A stretch of DNA of 64,000 nucleotides from Hippophae tibetana (taxonomy: Eukaryota; Streptophyta; Magnoliopsida; Rosales; Elaeagnaceae): NCBI GenBank assembly GCA_037013495.1, contig CM072804.1, positions 34,264,501 through 34,328,500 of the forward strand, given 5' to 3'. Shown piece after piece: positions 22,176 through 32,262 of the stretch (the stretch's first letter is position 1; each line of letters begins with the position of its first letter). The notes under the pieces were generated by a model, which did no database searches, was not told where the DNA came from, and saw only the letters and a list, made by a program, of their open reading frames with translations. Both the position numbers and the translations under genes were made by a program.

Positions 22176-22682
22176 AGGAATAGCGTTTTTAAATTATTTA
22201 TCAAAATTTTAAAAAACATTTTTGTGCTGTAAATAATTGTGATATTTTAACAATAATCAAATTTCAAAATTCATAAGAAATAAAAAAAATAAAAAAAAAT
22301 AAAAATAAAAAATAAAAAATAAAAAATAAAAAAAAAATTATTTTTTTATTGTAAAATAATTTAGAAATTTGAAATTTGAAGTAAAAAAATTTTACGGTTC
22401 ATGAATAGTAAAAAAAAAAAATTAAAATTCAAAATTTAAAAAATTTTAAGTTAATAAGAAATAATATAGCGTGAATAGTAAAATAAAATTACCATTCATA
22501 AAAAAAAATAAAAAAAATAAAAAAATTTCAAAAACTTAAATTTCAAAAAAAATTTTAAGTTAATAAGACATTATATAGCGTGAATAGTAAAATAAAATTA
22601 CCGTTCATAAAAAAAAAAATTTACTTGAATTCATTTCTAATTAACTAAATAGCATGAAAAGTAAAAATCTAAGGGAGTTTTG

Positions 22683-22796
22683 TCTAGGAGACTAGTTCTT
22701 GAAGCCTTTGTGCCACTAGTCTTTCCTGGGAACGTTGCTCTGGCTAGGAGAATGGTATTTAAGGTGCCGTTTGCACCACCATTCTTTCCTCGGAGC
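22683..22796 (+). ncRNA. Twin 60-nt hairpins in family A leader
   Basis: Two related units 60 bp apart start with TAGGAGA at 22685 and 22745. Hairpin 1 pairs GACTAGT (22690-22696) with ACTAGTC (22715-22721), extended by AGGA with TCCT. Hairpin 2 pairs AGAATGGT (22749-22756) with ACCATTCT (22778-22785), an inner GGTGC with GCACC, and an outer GCTC with GAGC. Arms differ between units, yet pairing is kept. Hairpin 1 is also kept in the minus-strand copy. A packaging, dimerisation or translation signal is possible. Confidence 0.55.
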
Positions 22797-22985
22797 ACTC
22801 TTGGTTAATACTAATTATGTTACAAAAAATAAAAATAAAAAATAAAAATAAAATAAAAATAAAAAAATTTCTTTTTTTAGGGTTTAACTAGTTTTGTTTA
22901 GTGTTTTGTATAAAATAACATGTAAATTTTCTCTAAATTTTTTATTTTGTTGACAGGAGTTTTAAATTTACGTTTACAATAGTCT

Positions 22986-24323
22986 ATGCGTGGTAGGAGA
23001 TCCTTAGGAAACCCTCTTACACCATATGTAAATAAATTTCATAAATTTAAACAAGTGTCAACAAAACTAGATTCTACCCATCAACCTGTTTTTGAGCCAA
23101 ACATAGAACCAAGTCTTAATCCTTTACTAGAACCAAAAGAAATGGAGGAAAACCAACATATTAGGGAAACCACGATGAAGGAGTTTGCAAGACCGGTAAT
23201 AGGCACGGCAACTGCCGCTATCCAGTTGGGAGAGGCTGCTCGGAATTATGACCTTAAAAATATTCATTTTTCTATGCTTCCTTCCTTTTATGGGCTACCT
23301 AATGAAGATTCTCTTTCTTTCATGAGAGATTTCTATGCTACGGTCCAAACATTCCCCCTCGGTATTCTAAACGAGGATCAACTTAGGATGAGATGTTTTC
23401 CCTACACTCTAAAGGATAAGGCCAAAGCTTGGTTGATGTCACTTCCCCCAGGTTCTCTGATGACATGGGGTAACATTTACAATAAATTCATGGGAAAATT
23501 CTATTCCCATAAAAAAACATCAGAGTTGAGAGGAAAGATTGCTACTTTCTCTCAGATGGAAGGAGAACCATTCCATGAAGCTTGGGATAGGTTCAAAATG
23601 TTTCTCACTCAATGTCCCCATCATAGCTTTCCCCTACAGTTGCAGAACCAATTCTTTTACGATGGACTTACACAACAATGTCAGTTCATTGTCGACAACG
23701 CTGCAGGAGGAGCAATAGGAGAAAAGACTGCCTCAGAGACGTATAACCTCTTTGAGATGTTGGGTACTAATTCCCAACAGAAAAGCTCCCGAGTGAGAAA
23801 AGCTGGAGTTCATGAAATCGACTCCAGTAATGAAGTTCAACAACAACTTGTTCAACTGACTAAGCAAGTTGCCCTTCTCGCTACACAAACCAACACCAAT
23901 AATGATCAATATGGTTTGTATAGCAACATGGGACATGGTACTGAAGCCTGTCCATATCAAGGAGAAACAACTGGACCTGAACAGGTCAATGTGTTGGGAG
24001 CATATCAATAGAGACCAAGGTTTGATCCCAATTCAAATACCTATAATCCTGGGTGGAGAAGTCATCCAAATTTCTCTTGGAGGCAAAACAACCCTCCTTT
24101 CACTCAAAGCTCAAACCAGGCAGGCCAGCAATTCCACCCACCTATTCCAAGAAGCATTCCCAATAAACCAACTCTGGAGGACAACTTGAATTCTTTTATT
24201 CAAGTTTGTAGGGATAACCAATCTAAAACCAATCAACGGTTGGACTCTGTGGAAGCTTCTATCAAAAAGGTGGAAGTTCAAGTTGAACAGTTAGTTGAAC
24301 ATTTGCAAAAAGGCAAAGACTAA
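22986..24323 (+). pseudogene. gag: gag1 of family A, plus copy
   Basis: From ATG at 22986 the frame runs 445 codons to TAA at 24321-24323, with one internal TAG at 24009-24011. The capsid core covers roughly residues 70-260, with ARNYDLKNIHFSMLPSFYG, LKDKAKAWLMSLPPGS, and FHEAWDRFK near 200. This is the Retrotrans_gag domain that builds the virus-like particle in the cytoplasm. The knuckle region near residue 315 reads QYGLYSNMGHGTEAC: the spacing is CX2CX4HX4C, but the first two cysteines are tyrosines. After the stop a proline/asparagine-rich tail and a coiled-coil-like end follow. A second gag begins 320 bp downstream. Apart from the stop it looks well preserved. Confidence 0.85.
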
Positions 24324-24389
24324 TTTGATACTTAAATGAATTCAATGAAGAGGAGACATTGAGTTTTCAATTCTGCAATCTCCAAGCAA

Positions 24390-24438
24390 CGTCTTACTAG
24401 AAGACGATAAATTTTAGTCCTTGGTGGGAGGTCACCCA
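24390..24438 (+). ncRNA. Inter-ORF double hairpin after gag1
   Basis: CGTCTT (24390-24395) pairs with AAGACG (24401-24406); downstream TGGG (24425-24428) pairs with CCCA (24435-24438) around AGGTCA. The same two-stem layout recurs after pol at 28968-29016 and, reversed, at about 32120-32185. Confidence 0.5.
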
Positions 24439-24642
24439 TTATTGTATTTTCCTTTGTTTTAGTTTGCGTGTAATAAAAATTCAAATGAAATAAATTTGTT
24501 TGTTTCAAAAAAAAAAATTAATTTAGGTTCCTTGCACCTTTTTGCTTTAAGCCTTTACGTTTTATCAAGTTATAAAAATATCTACTAAGAGCAAAATGTT
24601 GATACACAATAGGAGGAGGATCATTTTCAACTACAAACAACC

Positions 24643-24828
24643 ATGGGAGATGCTGAAGATAGGCGGAAAAAGATGAAAGAATATACAATGCCAATCATTG
24701 GCAATGTAACTTCCGGTATCCAATTACAAGAGGCTGCAAGGAATTATGAATTGAAAAAGATTCATTATTCTTTGTTGCCTTTCTTTTACGGTATCCCTAA
24801 TGAAGACCCTTTAAATTTCTTCGGTTAA
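24643..24828 (+). pseudogene. gag: gag2 of family A, plus copy (internally deleted)
   Basis: ATG at 24643 gives MGDAEDRRKKMKEYTMPI, then IQLQEAARNYELKKIHYS and FFYGIPNEDPLNF. It is homologous to residues about 55-115 of gag1 but clearly diverged. The frame ends at TAA 24826-24828 because of a deletion. The next bases (from about 24829) encode KRIESKVGQLAEQ, which belongs to the extreme C-terminus of gag2. The minus-strand copy at 30906-31948 shows what is missing: most of the capsid and the knuckle, roughly 1 kb. This copy cannot have supplied a working gag2. Confidence 0.75.
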
Positions 24829-27800
24829 AAGGATTGAATCTAAAGTTGGGCAACTGGCTGAACAAATGCAAAAGAAAGAACCAGGAAAGTTTCCCAGTCA
24901 ACCAGAACAAGCAAAGGATGTTAGAACCCTTCGAAGTGGTAAGGTAGTCAATACCAGTTTACCTGAAATATCTAACAATCTACCTTGTAGTTCAGGTAGC
25001 AGAGAAGGCGATACTCTAATCTCGCAAAAAGGAGAAACAAGTGTTAAACTTAACAAGCCTTCTGAAAAACTCATTGGGGGGTCATCTGACACCCCCAAAA
25101 TTCAAAAGACAACAGAACCACACTAGATGCAAGTACCTTTTCCCCACCGGTTAAAAGAATCCAAACAAGATAAGCAATTCAATGATCTTTTTAATATGCT
25201 CTCTAAAGTAAATATCAATTTACCATTATTAGAAGTGATCATGAATGTGCCCTCATATGCCAAGTTTTTCAAAGAGTTGAACACTAAGAAAAGGAGGTAT
25301 GAACTGAATGAACGAGTAGTAGTGTCAGAAATTTCTAGCGCTGTACTTCAGCACAAACTACCCCCTAAGTTGAAAGACCCTGGAAGTTTTATTATAAACA
25401 TAACTATCGGAGATAGGAAGGTTGCTAAAGCAATGCTTGATTTAGGTGCTAGTATAAATTTGATGCCCTACTCTATATTCTTACAGCTCAATCTAGGGGA
25501 TTTAAAACCCACAACTATGTCCCTTCAACTTGCAGATAGATCTCTTAAATATCCAGAGGGAATAGTTGAGGATGTTTTGGTACAGGTAGACAAACTGATA
25601 ATACCTGTTGACTTTGTGGTTCTGGATATGCAAGAAAATCCAGCATTGGACAGAGAGCACACAATATTGCTTGGTAGACCATTTATGGCAACTACTAAAA
25701 CTATTATTGATGTCCAAGATGGAAATTTGACAATGACACTCTTAGGAGAGACTGTTCATTTTAAAGTTTTTGAGTCTTCACCTTTCCCTTCTATTTCTGC
25801 CATCGATGGAATATTCGATGTTGATCCTTTGGATAATCTTGTCCAAAACACCTTTTTCCAAACCAGAATAGAAGACAAGCTTGAAACCGTTCTTACACTT
25901 GAAAAGGTTGAAGAAGATTTAGATGAAGAAATTAAGGGGTACCTTGAACAACTAGACAATAATGAAGTGATGACAAAATCTAGTACACTTTTAAATCTAC
26001 CCAGTTCTTCATCTATTAAAGAGGCCAATCCACCTGAACTTGAACTCAAAGACTTACCTGAGCACTTAAAATATGTGTTTTTGGGAGAGGGAGAAACTTA
26101 TCCAGTGATAATTTCTTCAACCTTGACCAAACCACAAGAAAAGGAACTCATCAAAGTGCTTAAACAGTTTAAGAAATCTATAGGTTGGAGTATAGGGGAT
26201 ATAAGAGGCATTAGTCCAACAATGTGTATGCACAAGATCAACTTGGAAGATGGTGCTAAACCTGTACGAGAGGCCCAAAGAAGACTAAACCCAAACATGC
26301 AAGAGGTAGTTAAAAAGGAAATTCTTAAATTATTAGAAGAAGGGATTATCTATCCTATTGCAGATAGTAAGTGGGTTAGTCCAGTGCATGTGGTACCAAA
26401 GAAATCTGGGATAACAGTTGTTAAAAATGACAAAAGTGAATTAGTGCCCACTAGAATAATCACTGGATGGAGAATGTGTATAGATTTTAGGAAACTAAAT
26501 TTATATACGAAAAAGGATCACTTTCCTCTTCCATTCATTGATCAAATGTTGGAAAGATTAGCTGGGCACGAATTTTACTGTTTTTTGGAGGGATTGTCTG
26601 GATATTATCAAGTACCCATGGCACTAGAAGATCAGGAAAAGACCACATTTACATGTCCTTTTGGGACATTTGCTTTTCGCAGAATGCCATTTGGGTTATG
26701 CAATGCCCCTGCCACGTTCCAGAGATGCATGATATCCATTTTCTCGGACATGGTGGAAAAATTCATTGAGATTTTCATGGACGATTTCTCTGTCTTTGGG
26801 AACTCATTTGATGATTGCTTACATAAATTGACTTTGGTTTTAGAAAGATGCATTGAATGCAATCTAACCCTTAGTTGGGAGAAAAGTCATTTTATGGTTC
26901 AACAAGGGATAGTTTTAGGACATATAATTTCAAACAAGGGTATTGAAGTTGATAAGGCAAAAGTTGAATTGATATCCAAACTACCTCCCCTACATCTGTG
27001 AAGGGGATAAGAAGCTTCTTGGGACATGCAGGATTTTACAGACGATTTATTAAAGATTTCTCTAAAATAAGTCGTCCATTATGTAACTTGTTATCCAAAG
27101 ATGCTGATTTTGATTTCAACAATGACTGCCTTACTTCCTTTAATACCTTGAAAGATAAACTCACATCTACCCCTGTTATAATGGCACCAAACTGGTCTTT
27201 ACCCTTTGAAATAATGTGTGACGCTTCTGATTATGCAATAGGAGCAGTCCTGGGACAAAGAGTGGATAAGCGTTTACATGTTATCTACTATGCTAGCAAA
27301 ACACTCAATGATGCCCAGATGAATTACACCACCACTGAAAAGGAATTCTTGGCTATAGTATTCTCTTTAGACAAATTTCGGTCTTATTTAGTAGGATCTA
27401 AAGTGATTGTGCATTCTGATCATGCTGCTTTAAGATACCTATTAAGTAAACCAAATGCCAAGCCAAGGTTAATCAGGTGGGTCTTACTCTTACAAGAATT
27501 TGACCTAGAAATCAAGGATAAGAAAGGCAGTGAAAACTTAGTAGCTGACCATTTGTCTAGGTTGATTTCTGACTTTAATTCTCTTAAAGATGAGAGTAAT
27601 GACGATATAGTTGAAACCTTTCCTGATGAACAGTTATTTTTCATAGGTCCGAATCCATGGTACGCTGATATTGTAAACTATCTTGCCACTGGTGTTTTGC
27701 GACCTAACACTTCATATCAGGAGAAGAAAAGGTTTTTTAAAACTATTAAGGACTATTTCTGGGATGACCCTTATTTATACAAGATTGGTCAAGATCAAGT

Positions 27801-28944
27801 CATCCGGAGATGTGTACCTGAAGAAGAACATAAGAGCATTCTGACTTTTTGTCATGAACTTCATTGTGGGGGTCATTTTGGAGGTGAAAAGACAGCCCGT
27901 AAGATATTACAGTCTGGATTCTTTTGGCCCACTCTTTTTAAAGATGCTCATATGTTTTGTGCACAATGTGATAGATGTCAAAGAACAGGAAACATAAGCA
28001 AAAGAGATGAAATGCCTTTGACATCTAATTTAGTTGTTGAACTCTTTGACGTATGGGGGATTGACTTTATGGGTCCTTTTCCCCCATCTAATGGTTTTCA
28101 ATACATTTTGGTTGTTGTGGATTATGTGTCCAAGTGGGTAGAAGCTATACCCACCAAAACCAATGATGCTAATGTTGTTGTGAAATTCTTGAAAGATTTC
28201 ATATTCAGTAGGTTCGGAACGCCTAGAGCTATAATAAGTGATGGAGGTAGCCATTTTTGTAACAAACTCTTTGATGGAGTACTAAACAAGTACAACATCA
28301 CACATAAGGTAGCTACTCCATATCATCCTCAAACTTCCGGTTTATTGGAAGTAAGTAATAGGCAAATTAAGGGAATACTGGAACGCACTGTGCGTCCCTC
28401 AAGGAAGGATTGGGCATTTAAGTTAAATGATGCCTTATGGGCATACCGCACCGCTTACAAAACACCTATTGGGATGAGCCCTTACCGGTTAATCTTTGGG
28501 AAAGCGTGCCACCTTCCAGTTGAACTTGAACACAAGGCTTATTGGGCAATTAAAGAGCTAAACATGGATTTAGATAAAGCAGGTGAAAAACGAGTACTCC
28601 AGCTTCATGAGTTGGAAGAAATTAGGAATGAAGCCTATGAGAATGCCAAATTATACAAGGAGCGTACTAAGCGCTATCATGACAAGAGGCTAGTTCCTAA
28701 AACTTTTCACCCTGGAATGAAAGTTCTTTTATTTAACTCTCGTTTGAGATTGTTTCCAGGAAAGCTAAGATCAAGATGGGATGGACCATTCAAAATAGTT
28801 CAGGTATCTGAACATGGAGTGGTAGAACTATTGGACTCCAAGACACAAAAAACGTTCAAAGTTAATGGCCATCGTGTCAAGCCTTATGTGGAAGAACCAA
28901 ACAACATTGCTGAAATGGATTGTATTTGGCTGAGTAACCCTTAG
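24829..28944 (+). pseudogene. pol: pol of family A (protease-RT-RNase H-integrase)
   Basis: A gag2 tail leads into pol. One TAG at 25124-25126 lies in frame. From 25127 the frame runs 624 codons with the protease site DLGAS (residues 105-109) and the RT motif FMDD (residues 550-553). Near 26985 one base is lost in a C/T run, so the frame shifts into the one starting at 26998. That part (648 residues) holds RNase H ([23 protein letters not shown]), the integrase zinc region ([22 protein letters not shown]), the DDE core ([28 protein letters not shown]) and the GPFKIV..HG.VEL tail. Nothing else interrupts 1.27 kb of codons, so the copy is young or was recently constrained. It lacks only two point lesions of being open. 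Confidence 0.92.
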
Positions 28945-28967
28945 CACCAAAAAAAAAAAAAAAAGAT

Positions 28968-29016
28968 ACGTCTTGCTAAGACGTTAAACTAAGCGCTGGA
29001 TGGGAGGCAACCCATC
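28968..29016 (+). ncRNA. Double hairpin after pol
   Basis: ACGTCTT (28968-28974) pairs with AAGACGT (28978-28984), loop GCT. GATGGG (28999-29004) pairs with CCCATC (29011-29016), loop AGGCAA; AGCGCT lies between. GGGAGGCAACCC downstream of pol is, from memory, widespread in Athila-type elements. The layout repeats that after gag1. Confidence 0.6.
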
Positions 29017-30844
29017 ATGTTAGGTAATTTTTTGTTATTTGTTTTATTTACTTAATTTTATTGTTTATTTTAGTTTACTTATATGTGAATAATTTTAAAA
29101 AAAAAATTGTTAAAACTAAAAATATTTGTTGAGATGTTAGAAGTTCACAGCGATCTGTCTGTACACACTTTAATGATGAATATGATGGATGCACCTGCAT
29201 TCCTTCATTACTACTTACACATTCTCAAGAAATAGGTAATCTTTCTACTCTTTTCTCTTTATCTTTAATTTGCAGTTGTTACATTGAGGACAATGTAAGT
29301 TCTAGGTTGGGGGTGGTGAAAAGTTACCATGCTTAATAAAAAAATAAAAATAAAAAAAATCTCACAAAAATTTATCATTTCTTTAAATCAAATTTAAGTA
29401 AATAGTTAAGTCTTTGGTACTGTTAGATTAATTTTTTTGAAAACATATCATGAAATATTTTGTAATTATTTTTGATAATTAGTTAGTTTTTGTCATAACT
29501 AGTATTTCTTGATAAAATGTGGAAATTATATTAAACCCAAAATCGGTGTTTATGAATTTTTTAGTGGAGACTACCCTTGTGAGATATAATTTGAGCCGAA
29601 TTTCTTTTATTCAGAGTGAAATATATATTTTTTCTACTCCAAACACATTTCTTATTTATTCAAAAAGTTTAGATGATCTCTATAGGTATTAGCATTGAAT
29701 GTATGAATTTTTTTTCATCTTAATAGAGTATCATATATTTTTGATTATTATTTTTTGTTTAGATTAAACGATTTGAGTAGAAATTGATAGTATATGCTTA
29801 TATCTCATTCATGCATGACTGCTACAAAAACAAAAAGACATATCTGGGGTTACCTAAACCAAGATCAAACAGAAAAGCCACAAAATTAACCACTCACCAA
29901 AATCCAAAAAAATGTACAATCTGTACATGGGTTGACTCTCTAAAAAATACATATATTGAAAAATATCTACAAAAAAAAAATAAAGAGATAAAAAAATAGT
30001 ATCATCTACATACTATGACCTACATTGCCTACAAAGTTGTGAGTAAAGGCTAATTACAAAAGAAAGATATAGGAAGTAATTCCCTAAAAAGTCATTGCAA
30101 TTTCTTCATTTGTAAAAGCATATATCTTGAAATTCTTTCTTAATGAGTTTGATTTATGCATGAAAATAATTTTTGTATATGATATCTTTATAATTTATAC
30201 ATTCGATTCCTTTCATGAGATCAATGTTAAAATAACACTTTGAGCCTTTATTCTTTATACATATGCGAACATATTAGTTCATTTCTATACATCAACTCTT
30301 TCGCATATAAATTAGTATGAGTGTTTGAACCCATAGGATTCAGTGCTTTGAGAGTATTGACTTGTGAGGAATAGAGTCGAAACGAATACTGATTCATGAC
30401 ACTGAAATTGGGTAAAATTAAATTGATACATTTTTGAAATGAAATATGAAAATGATTTTCGACTAATTATTGTAATAAAATCATGATTGTTTAAAGAGAT
30501 TAAAATAACTTATGCTTGAGATTTTAATTATGATCTTAAAGGAGATTAAAAAGTATGAGATATTTTTGTGATATGTTGTGTTCTTTTATTCTTAAATTAA
30601 TTTTTGATTGTGTTGTAATTTTAATTTTTTATTTGATTGTTTTTATCTTTACATTTAGTTCAATGTTTGTGGGTATCATTACTGAAAACCCTCACGAGAC
30701 TCAAACTCGTCCACTAGGGCAACCTAGGGGTTTAACGGCTTGTTGCATAGGCTAAATGCAACCGTTTCAATCCACGAAAGTGATTTAGGATAGTTTAATT
30801 TTTAGCTTTTATCGCTTCTCTTGCTAAGAGACTAGCAAGAAGCT
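29017..30844 (+). other. Post-pol region of family A, no env-like ORF
   Basis: About 1.8 kb between pol and the 3' LTR. Many Athila-type elements carry an env-like ORF here. I see only short frames, such as a 71-codon lysine-rich one at 29784-29999, with no membrane segment. The region near 30670-30845 has a somewhat structured, less AT-rich 3' end. Confidence 0.6.
29279..29298 (+). ncRNA. Perfect 8-bp hairpin TTACATTG/CAATGTAA
   Basis: TTACATTG AGGA CAATGTAA, preceded by TTTGCAG (splice-acceptor-like) and followed by a purine-rich GGTTGGGGGTGG at about 29305-29316. Confidence 0.55.
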
Positions 30845-30856
30845 GGTTGGGGGTTG
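30845..30856 (+). other. Polypurine tract of family A
   Basis: GGTTGGGGGTTG directly before the LTR start TGATGAGTGC; it primes plus-strand cDNA synthesis in this type of element. Confidence 0.65.
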
Positions 30857-30909
30857 TGATGAGTGCTCAAAAAGCACTAAAATAACCATGATTTTATGTA
30901 CATTAATTG
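30857..30909 (+). repeat. Truncated 3' LTR of family A, plus copy
   Basis: The first 53 bases match the 5' LTR from 20156 (TGATGAGTGCTC to TACATTAATTG). The sequence then changes at once to the reverse complement of gag2 of a second element. The bases ATTG at the switch belong to both. Confidence 0.9.
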
Positions 30910-31948
30910 GTTGTTACGACTAACTTGAATAAAAGCATTCAAGCTATCCTCTAATGTTGGCTTAAAATATTGGCTTGGTGGGTAAGGGTGGTTGTTATTC
31001 GACCCTAGTGTTAGACATTGGGTGTAGGCTGGGTAATTGTTTTGCTTCCAATGATGGTTAGGGTGATTATAGGTGTTTGGATGATACCTTTGAAAGGATT
31101 TGACTTCCTCCGTGGCATCGACACTAGAATATAAAGTATTTGAACAATTATGAGTATCATGCCCAATTGAAAAACACACTTCACACACCTTTTGATTTGG
31201 CATTTGGTGGGTAGTGAGAAGTTGCACTTGTTTAGTCAATTCAACAAGTTGCAAGGTTATCTCATTATCGAAGCCAACTACATTGACTCTTGCTCTCCTT
31301 CTAACACTTATTTGTTGGGAATTAGAACTCAACAACTCATAAAGATTATAGGCTTCCTCTGCAGTTTTTTCTCCCACAGCACCTCGAGCAGCATTATCAA
31401 CCATGTATTGACTCTGCAGTGTCAATCCATCATAAAAGAATTGGTTTTGTAGTTGCAATGGAAAGCTATGATTATGACATTGAATGAAAAGGAGTTTGAA
31501 TCGTTCCTAAGCTTCATGAAAGGGCTCTTCATACATTTGAGAAAATGTTGCTATCTTCGTCCTTAGATCAACAGTCTTTTGATAGGAATAGAACCTACCC
31601 ATAAACATTTCATATACTGCCTCCCAAGTTTTTAGAGAACCCGATTGTAGAGTAATGAACCATGACCAAGCTTTATCCTTGAGGGTGTAAGGAAAACACC
31701 TCTTCCTAAGTTGATCTTCATTAATTGCATGTAGTGGAAAAGGTTTAGACAATAACATAGAATTCTCGAATGAAATGCAAAGGGTCTTCATTAGGGACAC
31801 CGTAAAAGGAAGGAAACAAAGAATAATGAATCTTTTTCAATTCATAATTCCTCGCAGCCTCTTGTAATTGTATGCCAGAAGTTACATTGCTAATGATTGG
31901 CATTGTATAGTCTTTCATCATTTTCTGCCTATCTTCAGCATCTCCCAT
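30906..31948 (-). pseudogene. gag: gag2 of family A, minus copy
   Basis: ATG at 31948. The coding match runs through three frames: MGDAEDRQKMMKDYTMPI with ARNYELKKIHYS, then LKDKAWSWFITLQSGS and FHEA, then NQFFYDGLTLQSQYMVDN. A stop at about 31507 replaces the Trp expected after FHEA, and frameshifts lie near 31745-31800 and 31460-31507. The zinc knuckle CEVCFSIGHDTHNC is a canonical CX2CX4HX4C, unlike gag1. The end (LEDSLNAFIQVSRNNQ) lies directly at the junction with the truncated LTR. It is homologous to gag1 but well diverged, so the duplication is older than these two copies. Confidence 0.82.
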
Positions 31949-32119
31949 GGTTATTTGTAGTTGAAATTGATCCTCCTCCTATTGGGTGTAGACAGGGTTA
32001 TTTTTATTTTTTATATATATATTTTTATTTTTAAGTGCTAAATTTAAAGAATGGACACAGTTTTTGAAACAAACGAATTTATTTCATTTGAATTTTATTA
32101 CACACAAAATAAAACTAAA

Positions 32120-32185
32120 ACAAAGGAAAATACAATAATGGGTGACCTCCCATGTAGAACTAAAATTTATCGTCTTCTAGTAAGA
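32120..32185 (-). ncRNA. Inter-ORF double hairpin, minus copy
   Basis: Minus strand: CATCTT ACTAG AAGACG, then ATGGG AGGTCA CCCAT. Stem 1 has one lost pair (CAT for CGT); stem 2 is longer than in the plus copy after gag1. Confidence 0.45.
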
Positions 32186-32262
32186 TGTTGCTTGGAGATT
32201 GCAGAATGAAAAACTCAATGTCTCCTCTTCATTGAATTTATTTACCCCATTTGACCATCAAA

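Larger units (their letters stand above)
20156..30909 (+). mobile_element. Athila-type Ty3/gypsy element (family A), plus-strand copy
   Basis: Order: 5' LTR 20156-22151, PBS 22158-22175, structured leader, gag1, remnant of gag2, pol with protease-RT-RNase H-integrase, a 1.9-kb region without env, polypurine tract, and the first 53 bp of the 3' LTR. RT motif FMDD followed by FSVFGNSF and the tRNA-Asp-type PBS place it with Athila. The 3' LTR is cut at a junction with a minus-strand family A element. Left flank GTAAT has no partner at the right. Confidence 0.9.

Noticed and set aside
22283..22340. A-rich run as possible poly(A) tail of a LINE or SINE
   Set aside because: It lies inside the leader of family A between PBS and gag and is made of irregular AAAATAAA repeats; no retroposon body or target duplication.
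29784..29999. Possible env-like gene after family A pol
   Set aside because: Only 71 codons, Lys/Asn-rich, without signal peptide or membrane segment; not an env-like protein.
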